Shown: piece after piece, positions 55,953-64,000 of the stretch
Numbering within the stretch: the stretch's first letter is position 1
Layout of the letters: the number at the start of each line of letters is the position of its first letter
From: Pseudovirgaria hyperparasitica
Lineage: Eukaryota > Ascomycota > Dothideomycetes > Acrospermales > Acrospermaceae
Length of the DNA stretch: 64,000 nt
Direction of reading: 5' to 3'
Assembly: GCF_010093815.1 (NCBI RefSeq)
Contig: NW_022985559.1
Location: 1,067,117 to 1,131,116, forward strand
Position numbers and translations under genes: made by a program
Notes under the pieces: model-generated
The model's database searches: none
What the model was told of the DNA's origin: nothing
Seen by the model: the letters and a program-made list of their open reading frames with translations, nothing else

Positions 55953-58900
55953 TTATCTGGGCAGCCAATATCCGTAGGGCGGATCGTATTCTTCCGGCCA
56001 TTTGTAGGATACAACGTCTTCCTCCGAATCTTCTTCGTCCCATGACGGAAGTTTCGTAATGTCATCCAGTGCTATTTTCTGTCTGAACGCAGCAATGAGC
56101 TCTTCCTCTGGCGCTTCCCATCCCTTTCCGTCTAAGTTCGGCACTTCAGGGGTCTTGTCAACCATTTCGCCGTAGGGTTGTTTTGGATTCACAGGTACAA
56201 GCATCCGCATCGGTAGGCATGTCTCTAGGACATCCCACCAGACAAGCCACAACGTGTGATACTCAAGGTCTCGATGAGATCGCAATATCTTACGGTATAC
56301 GTGCATGTATGAATTTAACGCCACGGCCATCTCCCGATCCTCATCTTGTATCTCCACACGTTCAGCTTCATCCTTGACAGTCCTAAACGTATCGCCTATG
56401 CATGCAGGAAAGCAACACGTGTGGACCATATCTAGCCGTTGGAAGATCTCAACTCGGATTATGCCCTCGCAATTCTTGATATCCCACGCAGTAGGTGCTT
56501 CTCTAAGTAATTTCTTCCCCCCCAAGTCGTTAAAAAGTTCACGATTCGATACCCTTCTCCATAGTATAGACCCTGGAAGGCATCCATCTGGGCTGCAGGA
56601 ACATGAGCAGGAATCGTGGGTGGACCAGCCAATATCAAGGCCCAGGGCCTTCCGAAGAATTCTCGCGTTCCCCATGCAAGAGACGAACGTATGCGCACCT
56701 GAAGGGTGTAGAATCGGGCTAATCAGGTGAGTTTTTGCCCCCTTGGATAGGAACCATTGCATCATTTCCACTTTGGCCTCACCGCAGGCCACATAAAAGG
56801 GCGTCATGCCATTTTTGAGATCAGCAATGTCTATCTCCTTAAAGCCTGCATCATAAAGAGCCTGGGCAAAGATTGTCCCTCCATCACATCTGCAGTAGTG
56901 ATACACAGATGCTGCTCCGAGAGACTGCCACCGACTGGGTATGTCGTTATATCCAGCCTCCCGAAGTTTGAAGATCAGGTTGTTTATTTTGTATTCTGAA
57001 GGAAGGTTCTGATCTTCCTTGTCAACGTCCAACTCCTTGAAAATGTGAGCCCCCAGGCGTTTTCGAGCATATGATATTAGTTCCAGGCGAACATTTGCCA
57101 GGGCCTGTGCAATTACATGACAGATTCGCTCATAGTTTCTACCAATACCATGAATATGTCTTAATATCATGACCATGTCAACGCTGTCAAGGCCAGAATC
57201 ATACTTCAAATCTAGTAGAAGCGTGAGAGACTCCCAAAGATGGTCTGTGGGGCACCAATATTCCGGAAACCCCCAGGATACCTCAAGACAAGCACCATAT
57301 TCAAGGAGGACTTGCATTCCTGCTGGCCAGTCGAGAGCTAGGATGAGCGCGTGGTGGTCACCTGCCCCTTCATTACGTAAACTTGGAGCCCAGTCTTTAT
57401 CAAGTAACGCACGCAAGGTAAGGACGTCTCTTCGCACGATGGCGCAATGCAGTTGGGGTAGGTCCAAAGCTGACACAGAAATTGTCAGCGCCCGTGACTC
57501 TAAAGGTTCAGGAAGTATAACATGTCTCACCTTCTGCTAGACCCGGATGATTGAATAGCAACTCCGGAAGTCCTTCAAGATTATAGCTTTGGAAAACTAT
57601 ACTATGATCCTGAGGTATTTCACAGCCGTGCTTAACGAGTTCATATATAAAATGTGACCACGAGGGAGTTGTATGATCTAGCGCAACTTCCAGTGCATTA
57701 CTCCCAAGCCACACTCCACCAAAGGTGGCATTGAAGTCGACGCCACAATCAATGAAAAGATCCAAAATCTTAGAAATGTGCGCATTAAATGAGTTGAGGT
57801 CTCCGATCGGAGTCACACTATCTATTAGATGCTGAGAACAACATTAAAAGCCGCGTAATATAACGATCATTGCAAACTCACATATAAAAGATTAAACCCA
57901 TGTATATCCTGAGCTTTACCATGAAGTTCTCCGTGTTGTCTCTTATGCGTGAGGTCTCTGCAAAGGTCTGCGAGGAGTATGTCTACATGCTCTAGATAGA
58001 CGTTATGTGGAATAAGACAACGAAACATTTTAAGAGACAGCTTATTGAGCTTATTTCTGACTGCAATCACCGTGGAGAAAGTTGGGTCGAGGTTTACATT
58101 AACGATCGTAATAAGGTCAAGCTTTGATGCAATCGAGAATGCGCCTGCGCCTGTGGTCATAGAGAATGAGTATACTATAGCCATTGAGACGATAGGCCAT
58201 AGAGTGAGTCGTCCCTTGTAATACTGCCGGTCAGCTCTCCTTTGTAACATCATCGTGGTCACTTTCTTCAGGGCAGCGGGCTTAGACATCAGCCGTCGTA
58301 CTAAACGTAGTTCCTGCTAGGTCTCAGCGTCAAATAATGACTCAAAGTGGATATCTTACCGATGAATTTTGTTCCGACGTGATACCTTCTACAAGAGATT
58401 GCTGATGGATATTGTCAGCGATAATTACGAATTCAAGACCTGATCACTCACGGTCAACTGCATTTCGTCGGACATCGCTCTGTTTCGCACATCGATCAGA
58501 GTGGTAAAAGATAGGGATTTGATGGCATTGAGAAGTCGATCCTCGGTCTGAGCTAGTGCGTGTTCGAGGTGTTGCAAGGATTGTTCATTCCGGGGCTGGA
58601 TAGACTCCAAAGTTCTCATCAGCTGTGAGTGCTGCATTTGACTGTCCCCAGTAACGGAGTCCACTTTGCTGTAAATTTCTGCCGTGCGCAAATTGATTTC
58701 TCCAGTATTTTTGAGAATATGCCGAGATGATTCTCTGATGTAAGCGTCAGCCTAGTTAAGTTGCCAATAATTCACTTACCCTTGGTCTACATGGAAGATC
58801 ACAGCTAGACTTTCATACCAAAGTGACAGATCAGTCCTTGTTCTTTCCAGCACGACAAGTTGTTCGGTTATATCCCTAGAATCCTTATGCGCAGATACAG

Positions 58901-59252
58901 CCTTCCTACTTTTTTTTAAAAAGCTGTCTGAAGCGTCGTAGGAGTTTGCCTCCAGTTCAATTAGGATTCTCGTGATGGTCACGATACATTTTTCATGAAG
59001 TTGTCGACCCTGAGGAAGGGAGTCAAGAAGGGCCGTACATGCAGCAGCGGAGTTGGCTCGTGGCTGCAATGCGAGTAGGCTGTCTCTCTGCTCCACAAGG
59101 ACCTCTCTCGACTGTTTTAATTGATCATATAGGTGTTTGTTCTTCCGGTTCACATTCCTTAGATCAGAGCACAGCTTCGACAGACACTGAGTCGCCCTCA
59201 ATCCCACATCTACGAGTTGAACAACTCCAGCGACCACACCTAGTTCTGCCAT
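55953..59252 (-). CDS. Fungal STAND-type N-terminal domain plus ankyrin-like protein, six exons
   Basis: Reconstructed exons 59252-58780, 58734-58452, 58401-58360, 58316-57882, 57831-57531 and 57469-55953; 1016 aa, phases agree. The start MAELGVVAGVVQLVDVGLRA with the following helical LDRT-type region matches the small helical domain found at the N-terminus of many fungal NLR/STAND proteins (SesA/Fungal_N-like). No P-loop, NACHT or NB-ARC motif occurs. The middle has helical and ankyrin-like segments (LDLPQLHCAIVRRDVLTLRA; LIDCGVDFNAT-type). The C-terminal half contains the module CRCDGGTIFAQALYDAGFKE with DLKNGMTPFYVACGEAKVEM, seen in many Dothideomycete and Sordariomycete ankyrin proteins, then a Cys-rich HDSCSCSCSPDGC. 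Function unknown; N-terminal context suggests self/non-self or immune-type signalling, but the NTPase is missing. Confidence 0.82.
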
Positions 59253-60013
59253 GGTAGTGTCATTAATGAATGTGTTCAGAGGCCCGTGATTCAGAAGTTT
59301 GTGATTTGTGGAACGTCTGGTAATGCTAGATGTTGGACATGAACATCTCATGTACGAGACGAATGATGCCACAGCCCACAAGAAACCGAGGCCGCTCAGC
59401 CTCGCGTGGGGGCTCGAACGGAAGCTGGTTGCCTGCCAGCTCATCATGCATGGCCTGATAGCCAATCTGATGTCAATGATCTTGTTCGGTCAGCCTTGCG
59501 ACACAGGGGACGGTGATTCAGCCTTGCGACGATGCGATCAGTCGGGCAACCAGTGAGACGGGAGTATGGACTCCCAGGTATTGTCAGCCTATCTCAAGAA
59601 TTGTATCCTCAGAGATTTAAATTGGGGCAACGTGCGGACACATGATGGGATGTTAGCTTGCCTGTCAGGCTATGAAACAGAATATATTCATGGATAGACT
59701 AACAGTCGCCAAGACGCACGTACGCTGAAGAATTATATACAGTCCCGGTATAATCTTTATGTGTAACACTATAATGGACCTATATTGTACGATATTAACC
59801 TCCTACTCATAGAACACGAAGAAACCTTTATTACAGAGCTACAAACCGAAAAGAAGAATGAGATCCTGTGGGAAACCCGGTGTCAGTGGGACGATCGCCG
59901 ATGATTCCCCGAAAGTCGTTAATGATGCCATAGTGTTAAAAATATGTCCCAGACTTTATCATGACTAGTGCATCGATACGCTCCTCACAAGATTGTAAAC
60001 TAGACGTTGAAGT
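59253..60013. other. divergent promoter region, no gene seen
   Basis: 760 bp upstream of the ankyrin gene and the ChaC-like gene. 59640-59850 is AT-rich. Short open frames only; a minus-strand extension of the ankyrin gene to 59465 starts without good context. Confidence 0.45.
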
Positions 60014-60927
60014 ATGGTTGACGAGTCAAAGTTCGCGGAGAACTTCTGGTTGTTTGGCTACGGGTGAGCATTTCACCTACGTCCTCCCAGTGCTCAAAAT
60101 TTTACATTCATTACAGAAGCTTGATATGGAAACCACCCCCTCATTTCGGTCAGAAGTCATTGACATTATGATTGTTTGAATCGTTTAACCGAAAGAAGAC
60201 AAACGTGTGCCAGGGTTTATAGAAGGCTATGTCCGAAGATTCTGGCAGGTGAGTCACGGGACCTCAACGTCTTGGTATTTACTCATCAACTTGATGTAGG
60301 CCAGGTGTGTATTCATTCTTGACGATGAGACGGTTCGTGTAGTGAGAAACTGATTCTCCAAGCAGCGAAGACCACCGCGGTACCCCAAATGCTCCTGGCC
60401 GCGTCGTGACACTCATCGACCACAACCACTGGATGACCCTCTCTGCGCACGACCTACACAAGAGTACCACCTCTACAAAGGTTTGGGGCGCGGCCTACCA
60501 TATACCCCCCCAACACGTCGCCGAAGTGCGTGAATACCTCGACATCCGCGAGATCAACGGCTACAGCATTCAATACACTCCCTTCCATCCCACTGATTCT
60601 AGTTCCCCACCCATTCATTGTTTGGTGTATATCGGACTACCAGATAATCCGCAATTTCTGGGTGCGCAGGAGCCAGAGGCTTTGGCGAATCATATCTTGA
60701 GGAGTTCGGGACCAAGTGGCGCTAATAAAGAGTATCTATATATGTTGGAGACGGCGCTAGACGGATTGAGTATGGATAGTGGGGATGAACATGTTTCAGA
60801 TTTGGCAAGACGATGTAGGAGGCTAGAGGGCGTGGATGTGGATGATACGACGGAGACCAGGAAGGAAGTTGAGGAGGAGTTGATGGATCCGGGTATGACG
60901 GACGGAAAGGAAGAAACGGAGAAGTAG
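60014..60927 (+). CDS. ChaC-type gamma-glutamylcyclotransferase, possibly broken
   Basis: Family enzyme that degrades glutathione to 5-oxoproline and Cys-Gly (yeast Gcg1). Exon 1 60014-60063 (ENFWLFGYG), exon 2 60117-60148 (SLIWKPPPHF), exon 3 60199-60248 (DKRVPGFIEGYVRRFWQ) agree in phase and give the YGSL loop. The last coding part runs from about 60361 to 60927: SSEDHRGTPNAPGRVVTLI, then VWGAAYHIPPQHVAEVREYL and DIREINGYSIQYTP with the conserved Glu, through to a charged disordered tail. The join of exon 3 (ends at phase 0 at 60248) to this block does not work with any GT-AG pair I found: all nearby acceptors leave the downstream frame one base off. Intron 2 also needs a GTCAGA donor and an AAG acceptor. 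It may be a recent frameshift, a non-canonical intron or an assembly error. The family is sure; integrity is not. Confidence 0.72.
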
Positions 60928-61314
60928 GGGTTGATAGGATGATTTGATGAGCAACGATAGAAGCTCCGTGTTATTATGTAGAGTTGAATCTGTGAATCTG
61001 ACAATGATCCTGCTAAAGAATTTGACTAGAAGGTGTCCTTTATTCACACCATTCTCTTTCGATCTATGCCTACCCGCAAGATGAATGAGAGTATCTCACA
61101 TATCATAGAAACTTAGAGTCTCACAGGTCGATCCGGACAATAACAAAGGCTTGCTCGATTGAGCATGGCTGCAGATCTCCATCACGGGCGAGAAGCCACA
61201 GATAGGCGGTAGTCGACTAGAAGTCATCGGTATTTGATGGACCAATAGGTTTACACATGCAGAGTTCTGCCTAAGGATCGCTTGAGGCTATTCCTTTGGC
61301 CTTTCAGCTGCAAC
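60928..61314. other. convergent intergenic spacer
   Basis: 390 bp holding the 3' ends of the ChaC-like gene and the next minus-strand gene. Nothing else seen. Confidence 0.45.
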
Positions 61315-63201
61315 TCAACTATAGGAGAGAAGATCATCAGTAAAGGTAAAGGTCGGGAAGACATGTGAAGATCTTACTGAGTTTGCGTATACCCACTTGC
61401 GACGTATAACTTCGTCTATCTCATAGTCTACCCAAGGATAGCTGTGCAAACACGTCAAAAGCAATTCTTCAGAGTCTATGTGGTAACTCCTGTATACTTC
61501 AGCTGCCCTTTGGAGAAACCAGAAGTGATCTGTGGTTGGCTCCGTGGTAGTTTGAGTGCAAAGAATAGCTACATTGAGTACCCAAATCAACACACCGGGA
61601 GCTGCTGACCATGTGGCTATCGATACTTTTGTCAAAGCTTCTCGTAGTTTCTTGATAGCCTTATATTGGATTGGAGCCATGCTTCGCTTGGGCTCAGAGG
61701 ACTTGACTACGAAAGCCAAGAGGCCAAGACATATTGTTGTATCGAGGGCGTTTCGTGTCACAGCATTCTGCCAATGAAGGAGTGAGCACTCCAGAAGCGA
61801 TGCTTGGTTCTGAAGCTCTAGAGGATCGAACACGTGTGTCTCTCCTGATAGCCAGCTGCTAATACGAATACTCAAGACTGCGATGTCATCAACATAGTCG
61901 ATGAGAACATCGTCTATGCGAAGTCGCTGCAGGTCATCTTTCATCAGAAGACTGATGGAGGAGCTTGAGACAGATCTTGCGAGAGGTATTAGAGCCTCAG
62001 TCTTTTTGCTCAGAGGCGATATGTATGGCGGTTCGAATGAAGTGATAGCGCGCGCAGTAACATGCCTTGTCATGATCAGTCAGCGTAGCCCCTCCCAACA
62101 ACTATGCTGTAGAATCACATACCAAAGTATCATCGACTGAACAAAGCGCGTAGTTGTCAAAGCCCCTAGCCCACCCCGCAGCGCAATCATCCGCTGCAAC
62201 CCGTTCATATGCATGACCTGCTCATTTGGCTCATCAGGGCTCTGATTCCGAATTCTCCTTAATTTCGGGAGCCCAAGCATGCTTTCTTCAACTGACAAGA
62301 GAAAAAACACGGCTCCTATCGTTCCGTCGGAAATACTCAGCTCTGAGTCGTTCAAGTTCGAATTTATCTCTGACACTGTGGCCTGTCTGTGATAGATAAC
62401 GCTGTCGAATGATCCTTTGCCCATGACATAACGATGCAGCGCTGTCGAACAAAGCAAGCCATGCATAAACACAGGACTTACAAGTGCTGCTGGAAAGCAC
62501 TCGGCGCTGAGAATGTTAGACTGATGTCGGATATCCATCGGTATGATGCCCTGCGGACACATATTATTGAAAACTGGGCCGAGGTCAGTGCCAACGTGAG
62601 TTCGATATAACTTGCAGGACATACAATATTGCCAAAGTCCTCTAACTTCGGATGTCAGAGATACCGGCAATGTATCGAAAGGGTCAAGAGCTGTGTCAAA
62701 ATGTGACCTTGGCGCCACGCCAGAACTTCTATCATGGCAACGTGCGCAAAATCTCAAGCCAGGGATACAATCGGGACTTTGACACATGGAACAAGGAAAA
62801 GAAGACCTATGTCTCACAGAACCATCGTAGACACCTGTGTTGCCGTCATGTGATCGCTGCGAATCTTCCTTTTTCAACGTCCTCTCCTGGATTAAGTTTT
62901 GGCGCGTCTGGTCAATCGTAACAACGACAAGACTCCTAGTTGCTTCAGGCGAGAGCCGAGCAACTCCTCGCTTTATAGTCTGTCGACTTGTTGACCATGG
63001 TCGTTCTTTTCGAGCCCTCTGCATGACATGAGACCGCACAGACCGGTTACCTCTATACGACTTCTGTCTTGGGTTCGCGGAGGACGAATCTACAAAGAGA
63101 AAATCTTGCGGAGGTTTCGCTTCGTTCGATGTAACCAAATGGACTTGCTTCTCGGGACTTGCGGAGTCTTTCAGCCCACTGGCGTTGTTTCTGTTAGCCA
63201 T
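61315..63201 (-). CDS. Fungal transcription-factor-like protein without Zn cluster
   Basis: Exon 1 63201-62123, intron 57 bp, exon 2 62065-61315; 609 aa. The N-terminus has the hallmark of many filamentous-fungal Fungal_trans_2-type proteins: FLFVDSSSANPRQKSYRGNR, then SVRSHVMQRARKERPWSTS, with no Zn2Cys6 cluster before it. A short Cys-rich stretch (PCSMCQSPDC and RFCARCHD) in the 130-160 region could bind a metal but is not a known cluster. The remaining helical region includes ILSAECFPAALVSPVFMHGL and GLQRMIALRGGLGALTTTRF, typical of the family's effector domain. The intron ends in AAG (ACAAG), a rare acceptor. A regulatory role is by family; target unknown. Confidence 0.85.
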
Positions 63202-64000
63202 CTGGAGGTTGCTGTGTTGGGATTGTTATGATGAGTGTTCGTGTGTCTCGACCTTTGGCGCCGCTTGTAGGAGTCGCACAGATCCGTAGTCCATGCTGTG
63301 CAGTCTAATAACTGCCAATGTCTATGGTGGCAACTTGTCTGTGGAGAGGCAAATTCAGCCTCTATCAATGTCCTATTATAGTTTAGTCTTAAGGAGAAGA
63401 GAGAACAAGCCGGATAAGGTCGAAGGGAATAGCTTCAGATTTCGGCAACAAGAGGCAGTGGAACGAGTGGTCGTTGCATTAACTTTGAATCGAGATCTTT
63501 TCAAGATATGAGTACCTCAATACAGAGGCTGATGCGGATTATAGATGCTCAATACAGGAGACAACTATAGACAAAGGTATAGGCTCAGGCCCACGTCAGG
63601 CCCCACCACGTCCAGGGGTGGCGTCAGTGACATAATCTGACAAGCAGCTTGCTGCCCTGCCACAGTTTGCTAGGAAGCAACTCACTATCTTCCAGCTCGC
63701 ACAGATGTATACAGACGCCTCTGAGTGTAAAAAGGATGTATGGAGTTAGAACAGCCAGCCGCCAAGGACCGCCGCCTACCACCCACGGACCGTAGGGAAA
63801 CGCGTCGCGGCGTCGCGACCAACTAACTAATTAGCCTTGGAAGTACTTCTTGGCAATAGAGGTCGACACAACTCAAATCAACCTCATGTCAAGTCAGCTT
63901 TGTCTGACCACCCAGTCTTACCGCCGATGTCATTGTTGCCCGACCTTTAATAATATCTCCGGGACCTCTGCTGACGGTATAAACGTCATTCACGATTGAG
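63202..64000. other. window edge, no gene seen
   Basis: 800 bp upstream of the transcription-factor-like gene. It has a GC-rich, CpG-containing stretch near 63790 (gggaaacgcgtcgcggcgtc). Short open frames only; a gene could lie beyond the edge. Confidence 0.4.

Noticed and set aside
1-64000. CRISPR arrays, rRNA genes and intact transposons
   Set aside because: No regularly spaced repeats, rRNA core sequence, transposase, reverse transcriptase or long terminal repeat was seen.

Overview
The window is 64 kb of nuclear DNA from a filamentous ascomycete, probably a Dothideomycete or a close relative. The evidence is short GT-AG introns (mostly 47-90 bp) in most genes, fungus-specific families (DUF2406, Zn2Cys6 and Fungal_trans_2 regulators, Sec9, Tel2, a fungal STAND-type N-terminal domain), one dispersed tRNA gene, and one AT/TpA-rich tract that looks RIP-mutated. 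Exon coordinates below were built by hand from splice signals and checked so that the exons of each gene sum to an open frame.

Layout. 0.5-4.7 kb: a DUF2406 protein (-) and the exocytic Qbc-SNARE SEC9 (+). 4.7-6.85 kb: no gene, with a TpA-rich tract. 6.9-15.4 kb: a D-2-hydroxyacid dehydrogenase (+), a convergent FAD monooxygenase (-), a two-exon 77-aa protein (+), a LanC-like protein (-) and OGG1 (-). 15.8-24.4 kb: the U2AF large subunit (+, six exons including a 26-bp one), a small Ser/Pro-rich protein (-), a 711-aa disordered protein (-) and an AlkB dioxygenase (+). 25.9-35.5 kb: a Zn2Cys6 regulator (+), a GFA/CENP-V-like protein (+), an ANCHR-like zinc-finger protein (-), a Ted1/Cdc1-like phosphoesterase (-) and UBA3 (-). 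35.8-42.3 kb: TEL2 (+, six exons), the APC/C subunit CDC26 (-), a mitochondrially targeted RGG-rich protein (+), a rhodanese/Cdc25-type phosphatase (-) and tRNA-Lys(CUU). 42.9-49.8 kb: the Na+/phosphate symporter PHO89 (-) and a 5-kb gene-poor upstream region with several CACGTG E-boxes. 49.8-55.2 kb: a GRF zinc-finger protein and a copper-type P-ATPase with three HMA domains. 56-64 kb is the most accessory-looking part: a STAND-N/ankyrin protein (-), a ChaC-type gamma-glutamylcyclotransferase whose last junction does not join in frame (+), and a Zn-cluster-less transcription-factor-like protein (-).

Most genes are housekeeping and not one pathway: secretion, splicing, base-excision and alkylation repair, neddylation, checkpoint and APC/C, GPI-anchor processing, phosphate and metal transport. 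Several are divergent pairs with about 300-bp shared promoters (OGG1/U2AF, UBA3/TEL2, CDC26/RGG protein).

The most unusual signal is compositional. At about nine places, mostly inside genes, the + strand changes from A/C-rich to G/T-rich. The order is the same whichever strand the gene is on, so the pattern is strand-symmetric and resembles an origin-like skew jump or a recombination-centred mutation bias. The other new-looking items are the 77-aa gene, a PCNA-binding-like N-terminus on the AlkB protein, and the E-box cluster upstream of PHO89.
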